From Lachnospiraceae bacterium (lineage in GTDB: Bacteria > Bacillota > Clostridia > Lachnospirales > Lachnospiraceae): a stretch of 41,131 nucleotides of DNA. How positions within the stretch are numbered: position 1 is the stretch's first letter; every line of letters starts with the position of its first letter. The stretch is from the NCBI GenBank assembly GCA_017448845.1, contig JAFSKT010000076.1:1-41131 (forward strand), read 5' to 3'. Below are positions 1 through 7,081 of this stretch, in pieces. The notes under the pieces were generated by a model. It had not been told where the DNA came from. It saw only the letters and a program-made list of their open reading frames with translations, and searched no databases. Position numbers and translations under genes: made by a program.

Positions 1-127
1 ACATGATGGAACTGTAGGACATGAAGATGATCACGGCCTGCAGCAGATCTCTGGTGAGATTTACCGCAATGGCACAGATTATCAGCAATATAAGCAGGAT
101 AACCCTGAATATCAGTTTCATTTCCAT
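1..127 (-). CDS. MbhD/MrpB-type (DUF4040-like) antiporter subunit, 5' fragment
   Basis: Only the first ~42 codons lie in the window; the gene runs off the left edge. The start ATG at 127 follows a GAGGGAG ribosome binding site; a second in-frame ATG lies at 121. The visible protein is one hydrophobic helix (Leu/Ile-rich) followed by a short Asn-Leu-Thr-Arg-Asp turn and the beginning of a second helix, as in the small MbhD-like subunit that often follows MnhG. It lies 38 nt downstream of mnhG in the same direction, so it is probably part of the same membrane complex. The assignment rests on gene order plus the hydrophobic start, so the exact family is an inference. Confidence 0.6.
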   Translation of the reverse strand, partial: MEMKLIFRVILLILLIICAIAVNLTRDLLQAVIIFMSYSSIM

Positions 128-165
128 GATGTATCTCCCTCAAATTATGTGTTGGTTGACATAAC

Positions 166-519
166 TCAGATATCCTCTTTTTCAACTTCCCTTTTTTCAG
201 GGAGCCTGTCCGTATGCCTGTAAAGGTGTTCATTGGTATAGTACTCCACCTGGCTCAGGAAGTGGGACGAGGCAGGGGATGAGAACCACATAAACACTAT
301 AAGTAGCATCATTTTCAGCGAATCAGTCTTAAGTCCGGTGGCAATGACCACGGCTGCGATCGCTGTGAACAGCCCGAGGGAATCCCCGATACCGGCGGAA
401 TGCATGCGGTTAAGGATAAATCCAAAACGATACACGCCGATGACCGCAGTTGTAAAACAGATAAGGGCAGTCAAAAGGAGGATTGCCGTGATGAATAATA
501 CTATCCATTCAGCCGTCAC
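166..519 (-). CDS. mnhG: Mrp-type Na+/H+ antiporter subunit G (MnhG/PhaG)
   Basis: The 117-residue membrane protein has the three-helix pattern of MnhG. The conserved family stretch with Gly-Val-Tyr-Arg-Phe-Gly and Arg-Met-His-Ser-Ala-Gly lies at about residues 28-43, with a charged cytoplasmic tail at the C-terminus. It starts with GTG, and that GTG overlaps the TGA stop of mnhF (GTGA), so translation is coupled. MnhG is a small subunit of the multisubunit monovalent cation/proton antiporter, or of the related Mrp module of membrane-bound hydrogenases. The short window cannot separate these two. Confidence 0.88.
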   Translation of the reverse strand: MTAEWIVLFITAILLLTALICFTTAVIGVYRFGFILNRMHSAGIGDSLGLFTAIAAVVIATGLKTDSLKMMLLIVFMWFSSPASSHFLSQVEYYTNEHLYRHTDRLPEKREVEKEDI

Positions 520-866
520 AGGCTCTCACCTCCCCTTCCTTTTTCCGCGGAAAGCTCCTCTTCCGCCTGTTTCCCGAATTTTGCCCGGTGGTTCCGGTTT
601 GGGATATAGACAGTAGCTAATATCAAAACGGAAATAAAGCTGATCATGGCATAGATCAGGGCCACGTCATTTAAGTAGCTTTCATTCAGCAGTCGGGATA
701 ATATGGTGATGCAGCAGATGACCATGGTTCCGATCATGTTGATGGACAGGATCCGGTCAGTGATCCGGGGCCCTATGATGGAGCGGATAAGCATGGCTAA
801 GATCAGGATCGCAAACCAGATCAGGGCAGCCGAGAAAATTATCTGATAAGCTGTTTCAATACTCAC
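516..866 (-). CDS. mnhF: Mrp-type Na+/H+ antiporter subunit F (MnhF/PhaF)
   Basis: This 116-residue protein has three predicted transmembrane helices and the family signature around residues 27-42 (Ile-Arg-Ser-Ile-Ile-Gly-Pro, then Asp-Arg-Ile-Leu-Ser-Ile-Asn). The C-terminal tail is Glu-rich and cytoplasmic. The start codon is GTG and overlaps the TGA of mnhE by the same GTGA arrangement seen at the F/G junction. It is a small structural subunit of the antiporter; length and motifs are normal for the family. Confidence 0.9.
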   Translation of the reverse strand: MSIETAYQIIFSAALIWFAILILAMLIRSIIGPRITDRILSINMIGTMVICCITILSRLLNESYLNDVALIYAMISFISVLILATVYIPNRNHRAKFGKQAEEELSAEKGRGGESL

Positions 867-1315
867 TTTATTTTCCTCAATAATCTTACAAAAGAAGAGT
901 CTTCTATACCCCGGGCGTACTCCGGCCTCAGACAGTGGACAACAAAACGATCCCCCTCCTGGAACACCGTAATGGTCCCGGGAGTCAGGGTGATGGAATT
1001 AGCCAGCAAAACATTCTGCAGCCTGGAATCAAAGCCGGAATGAAACTCCACGATAACGGGATCCGGATTCTTAGCGCTCCAGACCATCCCCATGACAGAG
1101 GTGGCAGCGACAACGATCTCCCGGATAAGATTCAGGATATATAGCGACAGAATGGGTAGATTCCTAAGTATTTTCAAGTCATTACGGAGGGGATAACCTA
1201 AGACGCGACAGGCAAAGGGGGTAACAGCTGCCGTCACCGGAAGACCTATCAAAACGATCTCCGCCGTGATCTTTCCGTTAAAGATGATCCACAAAACAAA
1301 GAAAAAAACCGGCAT
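863..1315 (-). CDS. mnhE: Mrp-type Na+/H+ antiporter subunit E (MnhE/PhaE)
   Basis: The product is about 150 residues when started at the ATG at 1315, which follows the strong ribosome binding site GGAGAGGTGAG at 1321-1331. A longer reading from 1342 would begin upstream of that site and is unlikely. Family features are the N-terminal hydrophobic helix ending in Trp-Ile-Ile-Phe-Asn-Gly, a second helix, the Leu-Ile-Arg-Glu-Ile segment, and the C-terminal half with Ser-Ile-Thr-Leu-Thr-Pro-Gly-Thr. It is the first gene of its operon, just behind a promoter at 1341-1369. The order E-F-G-MbhD resembles archaeal, Thermotogae and clostridial Mrp/Mbh clusters more than the Bacillus order A-B-C-D-E-F-G. 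Confidence 0.9.
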   Translation of the reverse strand: MPVFFFVLWIIFNGKITAEIVLIGLPVTAAVTPFACRVLGYPLRNDLKILRNLPILSLYILNLIREIVVAATSVMGMVWSAKNPDPVIVEFHSGFDSRLQNVLLANSITLTPGTITVFQEGDRFVVHCLRPEYARGIEDSSFVRLLRKIK

Positions 1316-1340
1316 TACCTGCTCACCTCTCCTACAAGTC

Positions 1341-1369
1341 ATCTTATTTTTGTATCACGGAATTGTCAA
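1341..1369 (-). promoter_or_regulatory. Sigma-A promoter of the mnhEFG operon
   Basis: On the minus strand a perfect TTGACA (1369-1364) is separated by 17 bp from TAAGAT (1346-1341). Transcription would start near 1334, leaving a leader of only about 20 nt that consists mostly of the mnhE ribosome binding site. Confidence 0.8.
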
Positions 1370-1401
1370 GACAAATGCGCTTTCGGCTTTTCCTCTCTAA
1401 A

Positions 1402-1715
1402 GAGTCACACTTTTTCTGCTTTCCCGGCATGTTTTCTCGTGGATTTGTGGTTCAATCCCTAATTTTCTCCTTCCGAGCCACACGTTCCTTTGTTTCCACG
1501 GCTTGTTTTCTTGTGGAAATGTGGCTCAATCCCCGCTTTTCTCCTTCCGAGCCACACGTTCCTTTGTTTCCACGGCTCGTTTTCTAGCGGATTTGTGGCT
1601 CAATCCCACATTTCACCACTTTTAAGTCACACGTTCCTCCGTGTCACCTGCTCTTTCTCCTTCGAAAGTGTGGCTTAATCCCCCATTTCCTCCTCATGGG
1701 TCACATGTGCCCCAT
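1402..1715. repeat. Array 1 of a 74-bp tandem repeat (four units plus a partial fifth)
   Basis: Units start at 1402, 1475, 1549, 1624 and 1698 (partial), giving periods of 73, 74, 75 and 74 bp. Each unit begins with GAGCCACAC or a variant and carries TGTGGCTCAATCC about 45 bp later. The end of one unit and the start of the next form an inverted repeat TGTGGCTC / GAGCCACA with a pyrimidine-rich 21-nt loop. Units 2 and 3 are most alike; units 1, 4 and 5 have diverged. The array fills the divergent gap between the mnhE promoter and the promoter of the gene at 1825. It is the same repeat family as the array at 15179-15487. No open reading frame here is convincing. Confidence 0.88.
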
Positions 1716-1755
1716 TTCTCTAGGTAGTATTGATCCATTAATCCTGTGGATTTTC

Positions 1756-1784
1756 TTGCAAAGATACCTTCAGAGTTGTATCAT
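1756..1784 (+). promoter_or_regulatory. Probable sigma-A promoter for the gene at 1825
   Basis: TTGCAA (1756-1761) and TATCAT (1779-1784) are spaced by 17 bp, about 40 bp upstream of the start codon. A direct repeat of TTGATCAT-like sequence lies just downstream at about 1793-1807. Confidence 0.65.
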
Positions 1785-1824
1785 TTTATATGTTGATCAT
1801 TGATCGTTTTGAGGGGGAATAAAG

Positions 1825-2286
1825 ATGAAAGAAAGAGCAATCGGTGCATTAAAAAAATATATCCTTGTATTATCATTTGTCTTTATTTCGTTGGCCGGAA
1901 TTTGTTCTACGGGGAACAGAGCCTATGCAGCCACAGGATCAACAGTTGTATATATTACAAAAACCGGCAAATGCTATCATTCCGGGAATTGTAGTTCTTT
2001 AAGCAAAAGTAAAATAGAAACAACTGTTGATAATGCCGTAAAAAAGGGATTACGTCCTTGCAGCAAATGCAATCCCCCGCAAGTAAGCAAAGATTCTTCC
2101 TCATCAACAGATGATTCCATCAGCAAGTCAAACAGTACGACCGGTTCTCTTGTATGGCAATCAGCCACCGGTTCCTGTTATCACAGCAAAAACAACTGCG
2201 GAAATATGAATCCTCAAAAAGCAACGCAGATTACTGAAGCTGAAGCAAAGCAAAAAGGGTTATCCAAGTGTTCCAAGTGCTGGTGA
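1825..2286 (+). CDS. Secreted protein with two His/Cys zinc-ribbon-like repeats
   Basis: The 153-residue product has a signal peptide (hydrophobic stretch to about residue 28, likely cleavage near the Ala-Tyr-Ala at 33-36). The start ATG follows GAGGGGG. Two copies of one small domain follow. Copy 1 (about 43-87) has Tyr-Ile-Thr-Lys-Thr-Gly, Cys-Tyr-His, a later Cys, then Pro-Cys-Ser-Lys-Cys. Copy 2 (about 110-153) repeats this as Thr-Gly-Ser-Cys-Tyr-His, Cys, and Lys-Cys-Ser-Lys-Cys at the very C-terminus. A Ser/Thr-rich linker joins them. The Thr-Gly-x-x-Tyr-His...Cys...Cys-x-x-Cys motif is found at the ends of many Firmicutes secreted or MBL-fold proteins and resembles a small metal-binding (Ada-like) ribbon. 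A zinc-binding role outside the cell is inferred; no enzymatic domain is present. Confidence 0.75.
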   Translation: MKERAIGALKKYILVLSFVFISLAGICSTGNRAYAATGSTVVYITKTGKCYHSGNCSSLSKSKIETTVDNAVKKGLRPCSKCNPPQVSKDSSSSTDDSISKSNSTTGSLVWQSATGSCYHSKNNCGNMNPQKATQITEAEAKQKGLSKCSKCW

Positions 2287-2287
2287 T

Positions 2288-2770
2288 ATGACTACAATAC
2301 ACCCTATTCCTCCGGTATATGACGAAAACTCTAAAATACTGATACTTGGCAGTTTCCCTTCCGTTAAGTCCAGGGAAACAGGTTTTTTCTATGGTCATCC
2401 ACAGAACAGATTCTGGAAGGTAACCGCTGCCATTATGTCTGAAGCAGTTCCGAAGACTATTGAAGAAAAGCGGGACTTTTTACTGAGAAATCATATTGCA
2501 GTCTGGGATGTAATCCATTCGTGCGAAATAGAGGGATCGGCGGATTCTTCTATCAGGAATGTGAAGGCTAACGATCTGAAGATGATAATAGATTCTGCCG
2601 ATATCCGGGCTATCTATGTTAACGGGAAAACGGCTGAAAAATACTATATCAAATACATAGAGCCGGAGCTCGGAATAAAAGCGCATTGTCTGCCTTCCAC
2701 AAGCCCTGCCAATGCTGCATGGGATCTGGAACGGCTGGTGGAAGCATGGAGAGTTATCAGTTATGAGTAA
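2288..2770 (+). CDS. UDG-superfamily DNA glycosylase (hypoxanthine/deoxyinosine type)
   Basis: The 160-residue protein has the N-terminal motif Ile-Leu-Gly-Ser-Phe-Pro-Ser (about 19-26) followed by Phe-Tyr-Gly-His-Pro-Gln-Asn-Arg-Phe-Trp (about 34-43). This matches the family-6 (HDG) branch of the uracil-DNA glycosylase superfamily, which removes hypoxanthine from DNA. The C-terminal Leu-Pro-Ser-Thr-Ser-Pro-Ala-Asn motif (about 135-142) is the second active-site loop. Length is normal. The start ATG lies one base after the TGA of the preceding secreted protein, and the ribosome binding site is weak, so translation is probably coupled. It overlaps the next gene by 8 bp. The exact base specificity is inferred from motif similarity. 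Confidence 0.85.
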   Translation: MTTIHPIPPVYDENSKILILGSFPSVKSRETGFFYGHPQNRFWKVTAAIMSEAVPKTIEEKRDFLLRNHIAVWDVIHSCEIEGSADSSIRNVKANDLKMIIDSADIRAIYVNGKTAEKYYIKYIEPELGIKAHCLPSTSPANAAWDLERLVEAWRVISYE

Positions 2771-3002
2771 TGTTTTAATCGATAATATAGACAAAGTACA
2801 TACTACGGAAATGGGTGTGGACCGGATCAGGAAAAATCTTGGTCTGGATAATGTTGATGTTGTAGAGTGGTGCAAGACGAAGATCCTGGACCGGAATGCC
2901 GATATCACAAGGCAGGGAAAGAACTGGTATGTCCGTATAGATGGCTGCGTGATCACAGTCAACGCCAGCAGCTATACCATCATAACGGCACATAAAGAGT
3001 GA
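2763..3002 (+). CDS. DUF3781 family small protein
   Basis: The likely start is the ATG at 2763, inside the end of the glycosylase gene, giving about 79 residues. A GGAG sequence about 11 nt upstream supports it. The protein reads as a compact domain with Asp-Lys-Val-His-Thr-Thr-Glu, then Asp-Val-Val-Glu-Trp-Cys, and a C-terminal beta hairpin ending Thr-Ile-Ile-Thr-Ala-His. This matches the DUF3781 family as I remember it, which has no known function. The overlapping start suggests co-expression with the glycosylase. Confidence 0.75.
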   Translation: MSNVLIDNIDKVHTTEMGVDRIRKNLGLDNVDVVEWCKTKILDRNADITRQGKNWYVRIDGCVITVNASSYTIITAHKE

Positions 3003-3022
3003 TTGTGTAAAAGGAGAGCGTA

Positions 3023-4186
3023 TTGGATTACAGGATCACCGGAGCAGAGGTTTTTGATAAAGATCACGTCTTCAGAAAACATGACGTTTTTATCAGAGAT
3101 GGTTTCTTTATTGAAGAACCGGACGATCCTTCCGGCTTTGAAGTGGTAGATGCGTCAGGCTTAAAGCTGATCCCGGGTCTTACAGACATCCATCTTCACG
3201 GCTGTATGGGACATGATTTCTGTGAGGGCAGCAGGGAAACGATAGAGCTCATGGCCCGATATGAGGAAGCAAACGGCATTACGAATTTCTGTCCCGCCAC
3301 CATGACACTGCCTAAGGACAGGCTTATATCCATCGCGAAAGCCGCTTTTTCCTATAAAAGCGAAGGCGGAGCAGGCCTGGCCGGTATCAATATGGAAGGG
3401 CCTTTTATCTCCCATGAGAAAAGGGGAGCCCAGAATCCGGAATATATACGGGATCCGGATACGGACTTTTTTGATGCTGTCATGGAAGCATCCGGGGGAC
3501 TAATAAAGCTTGTAGATATAGCTCCGGAACTGCCCGGAGCCATGGATTTTATTGATAAGAATAAAGAGCGGGTAAAGATCTCCTTTGCCCATTCCGCTGC
3601 GGATTATGATACCGCAAAAGAGGCATTTGACAGGGGTGTCCATCACATGACCCATATTTACAATGCCATGAATTCAATTAACCACAGGTACCCCGGCCCT
3701 GTTCCGGCGGCGGTTGATAACGGGAATGTAGAAGTTGAGATCATCTGTGACGGGATACATGTGCATCCGTCTATGGTGAGAAATACCCTTAAGCTCTTTG
3801 GCAGTGACAGGGTTATTTTCATTTCTGACAGCATGGAGGCTGCCGGTATGCCTGACGGAGACTATGAGCTGGGAGGCCTTGCCGTTAAAAAGCAGGGTAA
3901 CCGGGCTGTTCTGCCGGACGGGACCATAGCGGGAAGCGTTGTGAACCTTATGGATTGTCTGCGGAACGCTGTCCTTAAAATGGGAATATCTCTTGAAACT
4001 GCGGTAAAGTGTGCAGCGGTGAATCCCGCCAGATCCATTGACATCTATGACAGGACCGGCAGTATCGAACCGGGAAAATCAGCTGATCTGGTTGCATTGG
4101 ATAATAACCTTGAGGTCAGAATGGTATTTAACAGAGGTAAGCAAGTGGCTAATCCCGCACAGGCTATACTTGAAGGAGTGGTGTAA
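3023..4186 (+). CDS. nagA: N-acetylglucosamine-6-phosphate deacetylase
   Basis: This 387-residue enzyme of the amidohydrolase superfamily removes acetate from GlcNAc-6-phosphate in amino-sugar catabolism and cell-wall recycling. Expected residues are present: His-Leu-His at 57-59, the metal-binding Glu125 in Asn-Met-Glu-Gly-Pro, His190, His211 in Met-Thr-His-Ile-Tyr-Asn-Ala-Met, and catalytic Asp269 in Ile-Ser-Asp-Ser. The start codon is TTG at 3023, preceded by AAAGGAGAG at a good spacing; no suitable ATG lies nearby. It is separated from DUF3781 by 20 bp. No nagB or sugar transporter is adjacent, which is unusual for nagA. Confidence 0.93.
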   Translation: MDYRITGAEVFDKDHVFRKHDVFIRDGFFIEEPDDPSGFEVVDASGLKLIPGLTDIHLHGCMGHDFCEGSRETIELMARYEEANGITNFCPATMTLPKDRLISIAKAAFSYKSEGGAGLAGINMEGPFISHEKRGAQNPEYIRDPDTDFFDAVMEASGGLIKLVDIAPELPGAMDFIDKNKERVKISFAHSAADYDTAKEAFDRGVHHMTHIYNAMNSINHRYPGPVPAAVDNGNVEVEIICDGIHVHPSMVRNTLKLFGSDRVIFISDSMEAAGMPDGDYELGGLAVKKQGNRAVLPDGTIAGSVVNLMDCLRNAVLKMGISLETAVKCAAVNPARSIDIYDRTGSIEPGKSADLVALDNNLEVRMVFNRGKQVANPAQAILEGVV

Positions 4187-4189
4187 GAG

Positions 4190-5068
4190 ATGCATTTCGT
4201 AAACGCAAAAGGCATATTGAACGGTCACAACGGCCAGTTCGGAATGAATATTTACCGGGGCTGCAGCCACGGCTGTATTTACTGTGACAGCAGGAGCGAC
4301 TGCTATCAGTTTACTCATCCCTTTGAAGACATAGAGGTAAAGCAGAATGCGCCGGAGCTCCTGGAAAAGGCCTTGCGGTCAAAAAGGAAGAAAGGGATGA
4401 TCGGAACCGGAGCCATGTCTGACCCTTATATGCACTGTGAAGAGGAGTTGAAGCTCACAAGGAAATGCTTAGAGATTATCCTGAGAAACGGTTTTGGAGC
4501 CACAGTACAGACAAAATCCGACCGTATCCTCAGGGATATCGACCTTTTAGAAGAGATAAACAGTTGTACCAAATGTGTGGTACAGATGACACTCACCACC
4601 TATGATGATGAGCTCTGCAACATCATTGAACCAAATGTATGCAATACAAAAAGACGGATCGAAGTCCTTGAAGAAATGGGAAAGCGAGGGATACCCACCG
4701 TTGTGTGGCTAACTCCCATACTGCCCTTTATCAACGATACTGAGGAGAATATCACAGCTATCCTGAAAGAGTGTGTCAGAGTTGGAGTAAAGGGCATTAT
4801 AGACTTCGGAATGGGACTGACACTGAGGGAAGGTGACAGGGAATATTTTTATGCGGCGTTGGATAAGCACTTTCCCGGAATGAAAGAACGGTACGTGAAA
4901 GAATACGGAAATGCATACGAACTTCAGAGTCCAAATGCAGCTGAACTAAAGGATCTGTTCCGCCGCATCTGTGAAGAAAACGGAATCCTGTACAAACCCG
5001 ACGACTGTTTCAGATATATGTTTGAGTTACCGGAAAAGTATCACCAGATGAGCCTTTTTGATATGTAA
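4190..5068 (+). CDS. Radical SAM protein of the SPL (spore photoproduct lyase-like) family
   Basis: The 292-residue protein carries the cluster-binding motif Cys25-x3-Cys29-x2-Cys32 within Tyr-Arg-Gly-Cys-Ser-His-Gly-Cys-Ile-Tyr-Cys, and Gly-Thr-Gly-Ala-Met-Ser-Asp-Pro-Tyr downstream, both typical of SPL-like radical SAM proteins. It starts 4 bp after nagA with the ribosome binding site GGAGTGG inside the nagA end. Family members cleave S-adenosylmethionine to a 5'-deoxyadenosyl radical; the substrate here is unknown. The nearby DNA glycosylase makes a nucleic-acid role thinkable but unproven. Confidence 0.85.
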   Translation: MHFVNAKGILNGHNGQFGMNIYRGCSHGCIYCDSRSDCYQFTHPFEDIEVKQNAPELLEKALRSKRKKGMIGTGAMSDPYMHCEEELKLTRKCLEIILRNGFGATVQTKSDRILRDIDLLEEINSCTKCVVQMTLTTYDDELCNIIEPNVCNTKRRIEVLEEMGKRGIPTVVWLTPILPFINDTEENITAILKECVRVGVKGIIDFGMGLTLREGDREYFYAALDKHFPGMKERYVKEYGNAYELQSPNAAELKDLFRRICEENGILYKPDDCFRYMFELPEKYHQMSLFDM

Positions 5069-5091
5069 CAAAAACCTTTATTTATGTGTCA

Positions 5092-5712
5092 TTACTTTAT
5101 GCTGAGAGATATTTCCTCCCTGTATTTTTCAAACAGCTCATGGGAATATTCTTTCTTCATATCCGACTCCCTGACGATCTTCCATAACTCCACAGCCGCC
5201 TTCAGACGGTTATCAAACACCTTCGTCGCCGCATCTTTGCAGAAATCCTTTACAAACCTGTTCCATTGAAGAGCCGACCTGTCATAAACAGCATAGGTCT
5301 TTTTGCCATAATAGATGTCGAGGAGATCCCCTAAGGTAAAACTCTCGTCGCCCTTTTCCTTAACTGTCTTTACGGTAGCCACCATATCGACGTTGAATTT
5401 GAAATGCTCTTCCCCTGTCTGTTCGGAAAAGAACTCCCTGAACCGGTTCCCAAAAGTAAAACCGCACTCTATGAGTCCGGTCTCAAGCGTAAGCTCAGTC
5501 ACAACAGGCTTCTTTTTCCGGCTTACCGCCTTTTTCTCCGGCAGTATCCTTTCCCCGGCGAAATATGCTTCAATAACCCGGTTCAGCTCTATCTTGCCGC
5601 TGGAGGCTTTTAAGCCGTGTGCCTTGCATATTTTTATCAGTTCATCCCTGTACCAATAGTATTTGCTGAACTCTTCGTAATCCTTTATATCGTCAAATTC
5701 AGGCCTGTCCAT
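5092..5712 (-). CDS. SAP-like domain protein (possible DUF6434 type)
   Basis: The 206-residue protein has a helix-turn-helix stretch at about 19-55 in which Leu-x3-Cys, Gly-Leu, Gly-Lys-x-Glu-Leu and Ile-x-x-Tyr follow the spacing of SAP DNA-binding motifs. A basic linker (Arg-Lys-Lys-Lys) comes next, then a helical C-terminal domain with Phe-Gly-Asn-Arg-Phe-Arg-Glu-Phe-Phe and an aromatic-rich end. I associate this arrangement with SAP/DUF6434 proteins of Firmicutes. The function is unknown, with DNA binding inferred. It is convergent with the radical SAM gene; the 23-bp gap shows no terminator. Confidence 0.55.
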   Translation of the reverse strand: MDRPEFDDIKDYEEFSKYYWYRDELIKICKAHGLKASSGKIELNRVIEAYFAGERILPEKKAVSRKKKPVVTELTLETGLIECGFTFGNRFREFFSEQTGEEHFKFNVDMVATVKTVKEKGDESFTLGDLLDIYYGKKTYAVYDRSALQWNRFVKDFCKDAATKVFDNRLKAAVELWKIVRESDMKKEYSHELFEKYREEISLSIK

Positions 5713-5740
5713 TTACAACGATCCGTCCTGTTCTCCCAGT

Positions 5741-5938
5741 CTATCTGTAATCCTTTGAAACATCTGAAAAAGACCGCCTGCCCTGAATATAATCATCATA
5801 GGCTCTTTCGGGATCTTTTCCGTGAAACACCTTACACATCCCGCACATATCGCAATCGGCTATGCAGGGAAATCTGCTTTTTATATATTCTCTTCTCTCT
5901 TCAACCGTTGACTCATCAATTTCAAGGGGCGTGTTCAT
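5741..5938 (-). CDS. Small four-cysteine protein, paralogue of the upstream gene
   Basis: The 65-residue protein has Thr-x-Glu-Glu-Arg near residue 11, then Cys-x3-Cys-x2-Cys-x2-Cys (about 25-36), then Tyr-Asp-Asp-Tyr-Ile-x-Gly-Arg-Arg. Each block recurs in the same order in the gene at 5950-6171. The Cys spacing could hold a 4Fe-4S cluster or zinc. The start ATG follows AAAGGCAGAG, and the gene begins 11 bp after its paralogue ends, so the two are probably co-transcribed. Function is not recognised. Confidence 0.7.
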   Translation of the reverse strand: MNTPLEIDESTVEERREYIKSRFPCIADCDMCGMCKVFHGKDPERAYDDYIQGRRSFSDVSKDYR

Positions 5939-5949
5939 ATCTCTGCCTT

Positions 5950-6171
5950 TCAGAGGATCTTCCTGTCCTGCCGGTATTGATCCATATATTCTGCGTTTAT
6001 TTCCCTTATCTCGCGTTTTCCGTCAATATAATCCTGATAGATATCCCAGGGACTTCCGCCCCCAAGCCAGCATGAGGAACAGTTTTCGCATCCGCCTCCG
6101 CAATCCAGCGAAGACTTTATGATCTGCTCCCTTTCTTCTCTTGTCGTGTCTTTGATAAGAATTGACTTCAT
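5950..6171 (-). CDS. Small four-cysteine protein
   Basis: The 73-residue protein begins at an ATG with the strong site GGGAGG upstream. It carries Thr-Arg-Glu-Glu-Arg, a Cys-x3-Cys-x2-Cys-x2-Cys cluster (about residues 24-34) and Tyr-Gln-Asp-Tyr-Ile-Asp-Gly-Lys-Arg, as in the next gene downstream. It has no signal peptide or membrane helix, so it is expected in the cytoplasm. A metal- or cluster-binding role is inferred from the cysteines only. Confidence 0.72.
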   Translation of the reverse strand: MKSILIKDTTREEREQIIKSSLDCGGGCENCSSCWLGGGSPWDIYQDYIDGKREIREINAEYMDQYRQDRKIL

Positions 6172-6237
6172 GGGCAGCCTCCCGTTCCGGCAGCGCTTTA
6201 ATGATACCCTGTTAAACCTCTGTTTGACTATAACCCG

Positions 6238-7062
6238 TCATTCGAATACAAACCTGTTTAATTCGAAGGGGGTTTTCTGATAAACATAATAATTAAGCCA
6301 GTTTGAAAACAGTGCATTAGCGTGGCTTCTCCACTGATACGAAGACTTTTCATCAGGATCCTGTTCCGGATGGCCGAGGCAGAAAACACGGCTCCCGTCT
6401 CTGTTCATTATGAGATAAGGCCCTGCTTCTTCCGATGACGCTAAAACGCTGAGGTTTTCTATTTCAGATAATTCCGCTTCCTTCACTGACATCTTACCTG
6501 AATGGGGAACAAAAAACAAATCATCAAATCCCCTTAAAAGAGGGACATTTTTCCTGAGGAGCCTATGGGAATAAATACCGGAAATACTTTCTTCCGACTC
6601 TTCTGTTTTCACTTTATAAAAATGATAAAGAGCAGCTTTTGCGCTGAAACCAAGGCACATTATACTTGTCACATGAGAATCCACCCATTCAAGAAGCTCG
6701 CTTACTTCTTTATTGTCTTCCCTGATCATACCACAGGAAGCATCAGTGATGATCAATCCGTCAAAGCATTTTTTCCTGACATCATCAAATAAAAGATAGG
6801 GTGTATCAAGACAGCTGTTAAGCTTATCTCCGCTTTCGTTTCCGCAGAGTCTGATAAACGAAATATTCACATGCAGAAGGGTATTTGAAAGCAGCTTAAG
6901 GATTGCCCTTTCCTTATCAGCATCTCCGGGCATCAGATTCATGACGGCTATATCCACCGGACGGATATCCTGATGCTCTGCCCTTCTTTCATCCATATAG
7001 AAAATGTCTTCCTCTTCCAGCTTGTTTTTTACCTGAAGATCATTCCGCACCATTATAGGCAT
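6238..7062 (-). CDS. metA: Divergent MetA-family homoserine O-acyltransferase
   Basis: Started at the ATG at 7062 (site AAGGGAGGG), the protein has 274 residues; MetA proteins are usually about 300. MetA features include Met-Pro-Ile at the start, His-Gln-Asp-Ile-Arg-Pro (30-35), Met-Asn-Leu-Met-Pro (41-45), Cys136 as likely nucleophile, His187 in Val-Pro-His-Ser, His231-Pro-Glu233, and Trp-Arg-Ser-His near 244-247. Two things differ: the usual Gly-Ala-Pro motif after Asp-Gly-Leu-Ile is Asp-Ala-Ser-Cys, and the loop after His-Pro-Glu is shortened by roughly 25 residues. The family transfers succinyl or acetyl groups to homoserine in methionine synthesis; the acyl donor and even the acceptor are uncertain here. 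It is the last gene of the ABC transporter operon. Confidence 0.75.
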   Translation of the reverse strand: MPIMVRNDLQVKNKLEEEDIFYMDERRAEHQDIRPVDIAVMNLMPGDADKERAILKLLSNTLLHVNISFIRLCGNESGDKLNSCLDTPYLLFDDVRKKCFDGLIITDASCGMIREDNKEVSELLEWVDSHVTSIMCLGFSAKAALYHFYKVKTEESEESISGIYSHRLLRKNVPLLRGFDDLFFVPHSGKMSVKEAELSEIENLSVLASSEEAGPYLIMNRDGSRVFCLGHPEQDPDEKSSYQWRSHANALFSNWLNYYVYQKTPFELNRFVFE

Positions 7063-7081
7063 ATGAGGCCCTCCCTTCTTA

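Noticed and set aside
1363..1678. Plus-strand ORFs of 74 and 62 codons in repeat array 1.
   Set aside because: They read through the tandem repeats, have no good ribosome binding site and simply reflect the pyrimidine-rich repeat.
1402..1715. CRISPR array, because inverted-repeat units and spacers of about 37 bp alternate.
   Set aside because: The spacers are similar to each other (nearly identical in the second array) and no cas gene is present, so this is a tandem repeat.
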